A stretch of 35,687 bases of DNA from a bacterium (GTDB lineage: Bacteria > SM23-81 > DAOVCL01), in NCBI GenBank assembly GCA_029932675.1, contig JAOZPP010000031.1, positions 1 to 35,687 of the forward strand. Direction: 5' to 3'. Of the stretch, positions 23,293 to 30,167 are shown in pieces. Numbering within the stretch: position 1 is the stretch's first letter; every line of letters starts with the position of its first letter. The position numbers were made by a program, and so were the translations under genes. The notes beneath the pieces are model-generated. The model worked only from the letters and a program-made list of their open reading frames with translations, was not told the DNA's origin and ran no database searches.

Positions 23293-26115
23293 CTAATCCT
23301 TCCCTATGAGAATAAATGGTGCCCAATAGTAGGGATGGCTCCATTTCTCACTTCCCTTCAACATCCCCACCTGGGCATCCCTGAGGGCTTGAGACTTTGA
23401 TTTCCCTTGGCGCAGACCGCGATAAAATGTTTCCATCAACGCTTTCGTCGACTTATCATTTACTGCCCAGAGGCTAACCAGAAGGGAGGATGCTCCCGCA
23501 TAGAGAAATCCCCTGCTCATCCCTAAGACCTCGTCTCCTAAGGCTAAGGTATTGAGGCCGGTATCGCACCCACTTAGGGTGACCAGTGAGGCATTCAGCT
23601 TGAGGTCATAAACTTCCCCCACTGTCAGCCAGCCATCGGCCAGTTTCAACCTGGAGAAGAGGGGGCTATCCTCTCGGAAGACCCCATGGGAAGCGATGTG
23701 CAGGATGTTGCATTCCTCAGCATATCGCTCTAAGACCTTCCTTGTGGCCAATCGTCCGGTGAAGGTTAAGGCCTCGGGGAAGAGGGCCTTAAGGGTTTCT
23801 ATCTCCTCAGTCACCGCCGGAATCCTCTCATCCGGAACACCGATGGCCAACAAAGGTCCACCCTTCCTGCTTTCCCTTTGAGAGCACAGCTTGAAGATGT
23901 GGGAGCTGGGATAATAGCAAATCCGATGTTTTTCGATGAGGAACTCTTCCCCATCGTGGAGGGCGCCAAAGGGAAGAAGGTGGAGTAGGGAATGGGGGAT
24001 GATAATCAGACGAGGGTACTCCCTGAGGTTGGCTATGGGCTCGATTAAGATTCGATGGAGGGAGCGGAGGTAATCCTTGGTAGCCAAACCTATCCAGGCT
24101 AACCTCTCCCTTCCGGGTTTAGGCCCCCACATCAGTTTGGTGAGCTGAAAACGGAACCTTTCCAGAAGATCGCCTACCTCCCTACTTGAGGAAAGGCCCT
24201 GATAGATGGCCAAATCGTGCTTGGTTAAGGAGAAGAGGTGAACTTCATCGTTGGCAACATAATATTCTAATAACATTTCTCCCTCACCGAGGAGGTCTCT
24301 GATCTCCGGTAGGGAAACCCCGGTTGACCTGAGCAGACCCCTCCCCAGAGGAATTGCCGCCTCCCTATCCTCGATAAGCCGTTGCAGCCTCCTCTCCCGG
24401 CTTCTTATGGCTTGGAAGACCTTCACCCCACCTCCCCTTTCCCCCCCTTTGCCTTCCTCCTCAGCTTTGCTATACCACCAGTTCAGCTCTTCCCTTAACT
24501 TCTCTACCGTTTTCTGGAATTTCTCGTCTTTCCCTTTGAAGTCCAGTTTCTGGGAGAGGAGATCAACCAAGGCCCGGGATTTGGCCTTCTCCACATAATA
24601 GAGAGCTTCCTCGTCCTTGCCTAACTCTAGGCAGAGGGAAACCATATCATGAAAGGCCTCCAGCTTATCTTGGAGGAAGGAGATGGTCAGTTTCTCCCTT
24701 CCCCTTAAGGAGACCTGCATCTTCTCAATCTCCTCAATAGAACTGCGCAACCAACTGTAAGCCTTATCCTTTGCCCCCCTCTTGTAGGAGATTTTCCCTA
24801 ACCCATAATAGGCCTGGTGCAGGATCCAAGGGATCTTATACTCTCTTTGGAGGGAGTGGTAGAGCCCCTCCGCCTCATCAAGCTCTCCCGATTTCAGGTG
24901 GGCAGCGGCAGCAACCAGTTTAGCTGTAGCAGTGAGCAGCCCTGGGCCGCTTACTTCGGTGAACAAATCGATCGCTTCTGAACTCAGCCTCAAAGCTTTG
25001 GCATAATCCCCCTGTGCCAAAAGAATCTTGGACCTCTCCAGCTTAATGCCGGCAATCTTTGTCCTCAACCCCTCCTCCTCAAAGACCTCTTCCGCCCTCT
25101 GGAAGAGCTCATCCGCCTTGGAAAACTCCCCTAATCCCCCATAGGCTACCGCCTGGTCATACCAGGTGAGGGCCAGGCTATACCTCATCCCTTCTTCCTG
25201 GAACACCGTCTGGGCGAAACTGTATGATTCTATCGTCTCCTCATAGAGGCCAAGCCGTAAGTAGGTATTGGCTATGCAGGTATCCACATTTGCCTGAGCC
25301 CTCTTCAATCCCAATATCCGATAGGCATCCTTGGCCTCCCTGTAGGCTTCCAATGCCTTTCCATATTGCCCCATATAGTAGTAGATGTTGCCCGTGCTAT
25401 AATCGACATTAGCTAACTGCCTTTTCAGCTTCATTTCCTGGAAGAATCGCCTGGCCTCCTCGCTCTCGGCCAAGGCCTCCCTGAACCTGTTTAGGTGGGG
25501 GAGGACTATGGACTTATTCATCTTGGTTTGGGCCAATTCTAACCTTTTCTCGTTGGCGGCAAAATATGATTCAGCCCTCTCTAAGAGTTGGAGGGATTTG
25601 GCAAACTCATTTCGCCAGAAATGAATGGAGGCGGTGATCCTCTCCAGTTTCGCCAGTTCATATTCTGCCCGGTGGCTCCTCAGGAGGGAGGTAGTCTTTT
25701 GGGAGAGTTGAAGGGCGTCGCGGTATCTTCCGATAATCCTTAAGGCCTCTACCTTGCCCACATTGGCTATGGCCATTTGGAGTTCGTTACCTTGGGCACG
25801 GAAGAACTCAACTGCCTCATCGACGAGGTTGAGGGATTCCTGATGGGCTCCCAAAGCGCACAGGGCATTGGCCTTGGCTCGCTTGCATATTGCAATAAAG
25901 AATGGATTACCTAAGGCTTGAGAGGCGGTAAGGGAAGTTTCTGCTATTTTCAACGCCCGAGCTGGATCGGAGGAGAGGTCTTCCTCAACCTTTCTGCAAA
26001 TCAGCTCAATCACCTCTTCGTTGAATTCCTCCCCCCTCTCCTTTACGAAGCTAGTTATCTCTTCTCCGCGCCCCAACCTCAACAATTGTTCAACTAATCC
26101 CTTTATCTGAGACAA
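23293..26115 (-). CDS. TPR-CHAT caspase-like protease
   Basis: A 940-residue cytoplasmic protein. Residues about 1-520 are a long series of TPR-like helical hairpins (for example NVDYSTGNIYYYMGQYGKALEA), followed by a coiled linker with a Glu/Gly-rich patch (about 545-570). A C-terminal CHAT domain (about 690-938) follows. The CHAT catalytic dyad is present: His810 in LHIASHG and Cys850 in TLSGCDTG, plus SLWAVNDKST and HPYYWAPFILIG typical of the family. CHAT proteins are separase/caspase-related peptidases. The ATG start is directly adjacent to the zinc-finger protein's stop, so it is co-transcribed with the sigma/anti-sigma genes. Candidate substrate is the zinc-finger protein or another regulator; that is inference. 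Confidence 0.92.
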   Translation of the reverse strand: MSQIKGLVEQLLRLGRGEEITSFVKERGEEFNEEVIELICRKVEEDLSSDPARALKIAETSLTASQALGNPFFIAICKRAKANALCALGAHQESLNLVDEAVEFFRAQGNELQMAIANVGKVEALRIIGRYRDALQLSQKTTSLLRSHRAEYELAKLERITASIHFWRNEFAKSLQLLERAESYFAANEKRLELAQTKMNKSIVLPHLNRFREALAESEEARRFFQEMKLKRQLANVDYSTGNIYYYMGQYGKALEAYREAKDAYRILGLKRAQANVDTCIANTYLRLGLYEETIESYSFAQTVFQEEGMRYSLALTWYDQAVAYGGLGEFSKADELFQRAEEVFEEEGLRTKIAGIKLERSKILLAQGDYAKALRLSSEAIDLFTEVSGPGLLTATAKLVAAAAHLKSGELDEAEGLYHSLQREYKIPWILHQAYYGLGKISYKRGAKDKAYSWLRSSIEEIEKMQVSLRGREKLTISFLQDKLEAFHDMVSLCLELGKDEEALYYVEKAKSRALVDLLSQKLDFKGKDEKFQKTVEKLREELNWWYSKAEEEGKGGERGGGVKVFQAIRSRERRLQRLIEDREAAIPLGRGLLRSTGVSLPEIRDLLGEGEMLLEYYVANDEVHLFSLTKHDLAIYQGLSSSREVGDLLERFRFQLTKLMWGPKPGRERLAWIGLATKDYLRSLHRILIEPIANLREYPRLIIIPHSLLHLLPFGALHDGEEFLIEKHRICYYPSSHIFKLCSQRESRKGGPLLAIGVPDERIPAVTEEIETLKALFPEALTFTGRLATRKVLERYAEECNILHIASHGVFREDSPLFSRLKLADGWLTVGEVYDLKLNASLVTLSGCDTGLNTLALGDEVLGMSRGFLYAGASSLLVSLWAVNDKSTKALMETFYRGLRQGKSKSQALRDAQVGMLKGSEKWSHPYYWAPFILIGKD

Positions 26116-26778
26116 TTAATTACTCTCCTGCCTGGTTGGAAAAGGTTCCTCCACCATCAATTCCCTTACCTCCACTTCCCTCACCCCCAAGTCTAACTTC
26201 AACCTATATTGACCAGGGGCCAAATCCCGGAAGACAAACTCGCCCCATCTGTCTGTCGTGCCTGACTTAATGAGGGTCTCTCCTTGGAGTAGCTTCACCC
26301 CTGCCTGCTGCAGATCGGCGACATCCCCCTTCTGCAAACTGACCTCTCCGAAGAGGGTCCTTCCTTTCCCTCTGCCACCAGCTTGAAGGAGGAGCTCCAG
26401 ATCGATTTCCTCGGCCCGATAGAGGAGATAAACCGGCCTAATTCCCCCGGTTCTTGTCTCCGCATATCCAGGCAATCGGCGGCTGTCCAGGACCAACTTG
26501 GCCACTGAACTGCGCACAGTCGGCTTAGCTTGCCGAAAGGCCAGCCACGCCCTCCGAACGATATTGGACGGTGGTTCCTCAAGGAGGGAACCTTTGCCTA
26601 TTCTTAGGTCTTCCTCCAAGAACCTTAGATCGCCGGTACAGGCCGGACATCCCTCCAGAAGGTGAGCTCTGATCTTCCTCTCCATCTGCTGGGGGAGTAG
26701 GCCTTCCAAGTGATCTATTAGGTTTTTAAATGATGGACATTTCACCTTAGACTTTAACCCCCTTATTTGTCTCTTCAT
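26116..26778 (-). CDS. Soluble zinc-finger anti-sigma-like protein
   Basis: A 220-residue protein with an N-terminal zf-HC2/ZAS-like module: Cys14, then His39 24 residues later, Cys44 and Cys47 (HLLEGCPAC). Spacing is H-x4-C rather than the usual H-x3-C. There is no membrane segment, so it is cytoplasmic. The C-terminal half (about 150-215) is a beta-rich domain like carboxypeptidase-regulatory/Cna-B folds (GTTDRWGEFVFRDLAPGQYRLKL). An in-frame ATG at 26847 exists, but those 23 codons lie inside the sigma gene and look like a shadow of it; ATG 26778 is 14 bp past the sigma stop with AGGAAG upstream. Encoded between an ECF sigma factor and a CHAT protease, it is the predicted sigma inhibitor. 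Confidence 0.78.
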   Translation of the reverse strand: MKRQIRGLKSKVKCPSFKNLIDHLEGLLPQQMERKIRAHLLEGCPACTGDLRFLEEDLRIGKGSLLEEPPSNIVRRAWLAFRQAKPTVRSSVAKLVLDSRRLPGYAETRTGGIRPVYLLYRAEEIDLELLLQAGGRGKGRTLFGEVSLQKGDVADLQQAGVKLLQGETLIKSGTTDRWGEFVFRDLAPGQYRLKLDLGVREVEVRELMVEEPFPTRQESN

Positions 26779-26792
26779 ATAAATAGAGCTTC

Positions 26793-27362
26793 CTAATCGG
26801 TAAAATGGGACATCTCCTGCCAGATTTTTTTCAATTTTCTGAGGCATCTGCTTCTCAACTTAGCGATGCTCCCCTTCTTTACCCCCAAAATTTTGGCTAT
26901 CCTTTGATGGGATAGCTTTTTTCCGGGACGGAAGAAAAGGTAGTAGATCAGCTTCTGACACCGCGGTGAGAGCAGGGCCAGCGCCTCCCTAATCCTCTGC
27001 TCCCTCTCTAAGGCTTCGACCACCTCCAACGGGAGCTCCCATCTGGGTGGCAGCTCATCCGGCGAAGGGGACCTTCTCTCTCTCCTCCGAAGGAGCTTCC
27101 AGCACTCCCTTGAGGTAGTGGTAATCAGCCAGGAACTGATTTTGGACGAATCCCTCAGCCAGCCAAGCTTCTCTACCAAGAGGAGGCAGACATCCTGAAA
27201 GATGTCCTCGGCATCCGACTTGGAAAGGCCGTACTTGAAGGGGATGGAGAAGATGAGCCCTTTATACCTGTTGATTAATGCCTTCCAAGCCAGGTGATCC
27301 CCGGAGATGCAGGCCTCAACGAGCTGCTTATCGGTGAATAGGTTATATTTATCCTTGGACAC
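26793..27362 (-). CDS. ECF-type RNA polymerase sigma factor
   Basis: A 189-residue sigma70-family factor of the extracytoplasmic-function class. Region 2: LVEACISGDHLAWKALINRY, the DAEDIFQDV core-binding helix and SSWLITTTSRECW. Region 4: EALALLSPRCQKLIYYLFF and the helix-turn-helix SHQRIAKILGVKKGSIAKLRSR. The frame extends upstream to 27461, but GTG 27362 is preferred: a good -35/-10 pair ends six bases before it, so the upstream codons would not be transcribed and the message may be leaderless. It heads the run sigma, zinc-finger protein, TPR-CHAT, then three exported proteins. Autoregulation is plausible but not shown. Confidence 0.88.
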   Translation of the reverse strand: MSKDKYNLFTDKQLVEACISGDHLAWKALINRYKGLIFSIPFKYGLSKSDAEDIFQDVCLLLVEKLGWLRDSSKISSWLITTTSRECWKLLRRRERRSPSPDELPPRWELPLEVVEALEREQRIREALALLSPRCQKLIYYLFFRPGKKLSHQRIAKILGVKKGSIAKLRSRCLRKLKKIWQEMSHFTD

Positions 27363-27368
27363 TATTCC

Positions 27369-27397
27369 AATATACCTACAATTGGATATAAAATCAA
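27369..27397 (-). promoter_or_regulatory. Promoter of the sigma/zinc-finger/CHAT operon
   Basis: On the minus strand, TTGATT (27397-27392) and TATATT (27374-27369) are 17 bp apart. The predicted transcription start falls at or next to the GTG 27362 start codon. Confidence 0.6.
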
Positions 27398-27461
27398 AAG
27401 TAAATTTTGAAAACAGTTGAGAGGATAATCGAGGAGACAGTGGTAAGTGTATAGCAGACAA

Positions 27462-27508
27462 AGGTTATCAGTTATCAGAGATTCTTTTTGAACCCTGGAA
27501 ACTGGTCC
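27462..27508. repeat. Heptad-repeat element upstream of the sigma gene (family B)
   Basis: Units AGGTTAT, CAGTTAT and CAGAGAT (27462-27482) are followed after 12 bp by CTGGAAA and CTGGTCC (27495-27508). It is a shorter version of the fold-back element at 17198-17278. Confidence 0.55.
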
Positions 27509-27539
27509 TTTGCTCGTTGAGGATGTTTTTCATCGATCT

Positions 27540-27730
27540 TGTGGGAGAAGCTCCCCAACCTCGGACAATAATCAGCACCAGGAGATTCCTCCCACACCGG
27601 GAAAGGTCCCATCTTTACCAGACGCAGACACACCTCTCATTGCAAGGTATTGAAAGTGCCGGAGTAATCTTTCCCCTGTGCTGTTAGGACTCCCGCTCCG
27701 AGGGAAATTCAGCCTAGTGGGGACTCCAGA
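27540..27730. other. Structured non-coding region, possible RNA gene
   Basis: TGTGGGAG (27540-27547) pairs with CTCCCACA (27589-27596); inside it CTCC (27551-27554) pairs with GGAG (27581-27584). Further on, GGAGT (27661-27665) can pair with ACTCC (27689-27693), and TCCC with GGGA around 27690-27705. GGACTCC occurs twice (27687 and 27721). No open frame is convincing and no known RNA family (tmRNA, RNase P, SRP, 6S) is recognised. It belongs to a 1.1-kb gene-free stretch (27363-28434). Confidence 0.35.
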
Positions 27731-27746
27731 AGATCCAAAATAGGAC

Positions 27747-27775
27747 TTGACAACTCCCTTTTAAAGTAGTTAGTA
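27747..27775 (+). promoter_or_regulatory. Candidate promoter
   Basis: TTGACA (27747-27752) is perfect; a weak -10 (TTAGTA, 27770-27775) lies 17 bp on. A transcript from here would be about 100 nt and end at the 27842-27882 terminator. Confidence 0.35.
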
Positions 27776-27841
27776 ATTTAGCATCCGGGAAATTCGGTTA
27801 GCAATTGAGGATGTGATTAAGGATGTAAGGATGAATTTAAA

Positions 27842-27882
27842 GCTCTCTTTTTGCCCTTTGGGCAAGCCAGAGAGCCTTTTTT
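27842..27882 (+). terminator. Rho-independent terminator
   Basis: GCTCTC (27842-27847) pairs with GAGAGC (27870-27875); inside, TTGCCC (27851-27856) pairs with GGGCAA (27860-27865) around TTT. A T6 tract follows on the plus strand. No gene lies upstream on that strand, so it implies a small RNA or an unseen transcript. Confidence 0.7.
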
Positions 27883-27914
27883 GCTCTAAGACGAGGGTCA
27901 AACATCGTGCTTCA

Positions 27915-27950
27915 AACCTCCCTCGGGTTGTTTAGAACCCGCCGGAGGTT
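27915..27950. other. Two-tier hairpin
   Basis: AACCTCC/GGAGGTT (7 bp) encloses CGGGTT/AACCCG (6 bp) with a 2x2 internal loop and a 6-nt apical loop. There is no T tract. Its outer arms resemble those of the terminator at 28175-28204. Confidence 0.55.
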
Positions 27951-28051
27951 GTTATTTGGATCCAATCTCTAAATAGACCTCACGGCGTAAATACTATTCC
28001 ATCTCCCTCCCAATAGAATCATAGGCTCATAACTGCAGGGATTGGTTTTGG

Positions 28052-28115
28052 CCCGATTTATTCATAAATTTCCAAGTTCATTGTGTAATCTGCTGTAGTC
28101 CTGTGGGTTAGAGCA
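28052..28115. repeat. Dispersed repeat, copy 2
   Basis: Counterpart of 14621-14681, in the same orientation (CCCGATTTATTCATAAATTTC, cut here to its first part, then TAATCTGC). Confidence 0.5.
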
Positions 28116-28117
28116 AC

Positions 28118-28204
28118 CCTATCCTCATAGGGCCTAACGCACTCGGGTGCGGTAGAAGAGCCCAAAGTAATCCCAACCTCCCGCCGAATCTGTGGGAGGT
28201 TTTT
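28118..28204 (+). terminator. Hairpin series ending in a terminator
   Basis: CCCTAT/ATAGGG (near 28118-28134) and GCAC/GTGC (near 28138-28150) precede AACCTCCC (28175-28182) pairing with GGGAGGTT (28194-28201), which runs into TTTTT. Only the last is a convincing plus-strand terminator. It implies a transcript ending about 150 bp upstream of the mraZ promoter, though no gene is seen for it. Confidence 0.6.
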
Positions 28205-28358
28205 CTTACAGCTAAGGGTAGGGCCAACGCAAAGAAGATGCCAAGTTGGCCCAAATCCTCCCCATCTTTCCTCGGCCTACGTAATCGCTTGAAATCCAAG
28301 AAGTTTGTATATGGGCCTTCAGAAGGGGTTTTCCGAGAAAAAAATTCCATTTTTCCCC

Positions 28359-28387
28359 TTGACAAGAGGCGGGGATGGGTGTAGTTT
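28359..28387 (+). promoter_or_regulatory. Promoter of the dcw (mraZ) cluster
   Basis: TTGACA (28359-28364), a 17-bp spacer and TAGTTT (28382-28387). It lies about 48 bp before the mraZ start with no other promoter nearby. Confidence 0.6.
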
Positions 28388-28392
28388 AGCGG

Positions 28393-28427
28393 TGGGAGAA
28401 AGTGGCAGATAAGGGCTGAAAATGGGT
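28393..28427 (+). promoter_or_regulatory. Possible MraZ operator
   Basis: Pentamers TGGGA (28393), TGGCA (28403), GGGCT (28413) and TGGGT (28423) recur at exactly 10-bp spacing. MraZ proteins bind TGGGN direct repeats spaced 10 bp apart upstream of their own gene. The first and last units are perfect and the middle two degenerate. Confidence 0.45.
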
Positions 28428-28434
28428 GATTAGT

Positions 28435-28917
28435 ATGTCAAAGTTCAGGGGAAGAGGAGAATCGAAACTGGATAGTAAGGGGAGGATACTTCTCCCTGCC
28501 AAGTTTAGGAGGAGTATCTCCCAAGAGGCTGAAGAGAGATTTGTCATCACCCGGGGAACAAGGGGGTGCCTCTATGCTTACCCCCTGGATGAGTGGAAGA
28601 AGATAGAGAATCGATTTGAGGACATACCCGAGAACTTGGAGAACAGCGAGTTGAAGACCAAGCTAAACGAGTTCCTGATCGAGTCAAATTTAGACAGCCA
28701 GGGAAGGATCGGCCCCCTGGGGGACCTAATTGGAATTGCTAGGCTAAATAAAGATGTCCTCCTCATCGGTGTGGGATCGAAGATAGAGATATGGGATCCC
28801 CAGGTGAGGGAGGAGGTAAGGAACAACATCGACAATCGTGATGATACGGAGAAGAAGCTGGATGAACTATACTACAAGGCCATGAAGATGATCAAGAACC
28901 CAACCAAAAATGGCTAA
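28435..28917 (+). CDS. mraZ: Transcriptional regulator MraZ
   Basis: A 160-residue AbrB-fold DNA-binding protein, first gene of the division/cell-wall cluster. Two SpoVT/AbrB-like repeats are visible: KFRGRGESKLDSKGRILLPAKFR at the N-terminus (quoted by its LDSKGRILLPAKFR core) and SNLDSQGRIGPLGDL around residue 84. ATG 28435 is preferred to the GTG at 28426, since family members begin just before the FRG motif; GGGTG lies six bases upstream. It overlaps rsmH by 8 bp. It probably represses its own operon through the TGGGN repeats upstream. Length is a little above the usual 140-155. Confidence 0.95.
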   Translation: MSKFRGRGESKLDSKGRILLPAKFRRSISQEAEERFVITRGTRGCLYAYPLDEWKKIENRFEDIPENLENSELKTKLNEFLIESNLDSQGRIGPLGDLIGIARLNKDVLLIGVGSKIEIWDPQVREEVRNNIDNRDDTEKKLDELYYKAMKMIKNPTKNG

Positions 28918-29794
28918 ATCGGAGATCTTCCATCGGCCGGTTCTCCTTGAGAAGGTTTTGGAATTCTTGATCACAGATTTGGAAGGGACCTATATAGACT
29001 GCACCATTGGTGGGGGGGGGCACGCCAAAGGGATCTTAGAAAACACTAAAGGCAGGTTGATAGGTATTGATAGGGATGAAGGGGCGTTGGTCTACTCCCA
29101 GAGAGCTTTGGGGGACTACTCCTCGCGGCTTACCCTTCTTCGGTTAAGCTTCGGACAACTGGAGGAGCTTCCGGGGAGGGTGGAGGAAAAAAAATTCCAA
29201 GGGTTCCTCTTCGACTTAGGCATCTCCTGGTATCAAATTGAGACCCCTCAGAGGGGATTTAGCTATCTCGTTGATGGTCCGTTAGATATGAGGATGGATC
29301 GCGAGGAAGGATTGACTGCAGAGGAGGTGGTTAACGAGTATCCCCAAGCAAGGCTTGCCCTTCTCCTCACCAGGTATGGGGAGGAACCGCGGGCTAAAAG
29401 GATAGCCAGGAGGATAGCCCAGGTGAGGAAAAGGGGGAGGATTACCTCCACCCTCCAATTGGCCAGCATTATTTCACCTCTATTTCCCTCTTATGCGAGG
29501 ATGAGAGGGCTCTCCCGCAGCTTCCAAGCGATAAGGATTGAGGTCAACGATGAGCTTGAGCAGTTGAAGAGGGGCCTCAGAGGGGCTTGGGGGTTATTGA
29601 GTGTAGGGGGAAGGATCTGTGTCATCTCCTACCACTCCTTAGAGGATAGGATAGTAAAGGAAACCTTCAGGGCATTACCAGGGGGGAAGGTCCTTACGAA
29701 AAAAGTTGTTAGACCTTCCCCCGAAGAGGTGAGAGGGAACCCCCGGGCTAGGGGGGCAAAGCTTAGGGCAGTGGAGAAAGTTGGGGGATTATGA
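28910..29794 (+). CDS. rsmH: 16S rRNA (cytosine1402-N4)-methyltransferase
   Basis: A 294-residue SAM-dependent RsmH (MraW). It methylates N4 of C1402 in the ribosomal P site. Motifs: HRPVLLEKVLEFL at the start, YIDCTIGGGGHAKGIL (SAM loop), GIDRDEGAL, FLFDLGISWYQI (usually S-S-x-Q in this loop; here SWYQ), DGPLDMRMD, FQAIRIEVNDEL and ISYHSLEDRIVK. Length is close to the usual 300-315. The gene starts inside mraZ and ends in an ATGA overlap with ftsL, so the cluster is translationally coupled. Confidence 0.96.
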   Translation: MAKSEIFHRPVLLEKVLEFLITDLEGTYIDCTIGGGGHAKGILENTKGRLIGIDRDEGALVYSQRALGDYSSRLTLLRLSFGQLEELPGRVEEKKFQGFLFDLGISWYQIETPQRGFSYLVDGPLDMRMDREEGLTAEEVVNEYPQARLALLLTRYGEEPRAKRIARRIAQVRKRGRITSTLQLASIISPLFPSYARMRGLSRSFQAIRIEVNDELEQLKRGLRGAWGLLSVGGRICVISYHSLEDRIVKETFRALPGGKVLTKKVVRPSPEEVRGNPRARGAKLRAVEKVGGL

Positions 29795-30102
29795 GCAGAA
29801 GAGTTGCAGGGAAGGGTTTTATTTTCACCATTTTCATGATTACCCTTTTAGTGTTGGCTCATCTCTGGCAGAAGGTCTACATCACCCAACTCAGTCAGAA
29901 GATCCAATCCCTCGAACAGATTAAGAAGAAGATAGAGGGAGAAAATAAACAATTGTTGGTAAGATGGGCTCAGCTATCCGACCCGCAAAGGATGGAGGGG
30001 ATAGCGAAGGGTTGGGGTTTCTCCTATCCCTCCCCTCAAGATGTGGTCTTTTTGATAGTTTCTCCTTCAAAACGGGAGCAAGGAAAGAAGAGAGGTAAAT
30101 AA
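29791..30102 (+). CDS. ftsL: FtsL-like divisome protein
   Basis: A 103-residue bitopic membrane protein: short basic N-terminus, one transmembrane helix (about 9-26, FIFTIFMITLLVLAHLW), then a coiled coil (about 30-60, LSQKIQSLEQIKKKIE). The C-terminal part has the RMEGIAKGWGFSYPSPQDVV segment that recalls the 'A.k.lGl..p...' end of FtsL/DivIC-type proteins. Sequence identity in this family is low; the call rests on size, topology and position between rsmH and ftsI. The start overlaps the rsmH stop (ATGA). Confidence 0.82.
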   Translation: MSRRVAGKGFIFTIFMITLLVLAHLWQKVYITQLSQKIQSLEQIKKKIEGENKQLLVRWAQLSDPQRMEGIAKGWGFSYPSPQDVVFLIVSPSKREQGKKRGK

Positions 30103-30109
30103 GTTGCTG

Positions 30110-30142
30110 AAGAAGGTGGAGAGAGATTCTCTGCACCTTCTT
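30110..30142. other. Long hairpin in the ftsL-ftsI gap
   Basis: AAGAAGGTG (30110-30118) pairs perfectly with CACCTTCTT (30134-30142), and AGAGA inside pairs with TCTCT. This gives a stem of about 14 bp in the only sizeable gap (65 bp) of the dcw string. A long T tract is missing, so it is more likely a processing, stability or attenuation element than a full terminator. Confidence 0.6.
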
Positions 30143-30167
30143 TAAGTGCAATTTTGGAATAAGGGTA

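Noticed and set aside
26779-26847. Longer start for the zinc-finger protein
   Set aside because: The 23 extra codons overlap the end of the sigma gene in another frame; a start just after the sigma stop is more plausible.
23293-27362. Reading the TPR-CHAT/sigma genes as a type III-E CRISPR (Craspase) locus
   Set aside because: There is no Cas7-11-like effector, Cas1/Cas2, or repeat array. Only the CHAT-plus-ECF-sigma logic is shared.
27540-27900. tmRNA, RNase P RNA, SRP RNA, 6S RNA or cobalamin riboswitch
   Set aside because: None of the conserved core motifs I know for these families could be found on either strand; left as an unnamed structured region.
28108-28365. 85-codon minus-strand frame upstream of mraZ
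   Set aside because: No motif, no good start site, and it covers the terminator hairpin and the mraZ promoter.
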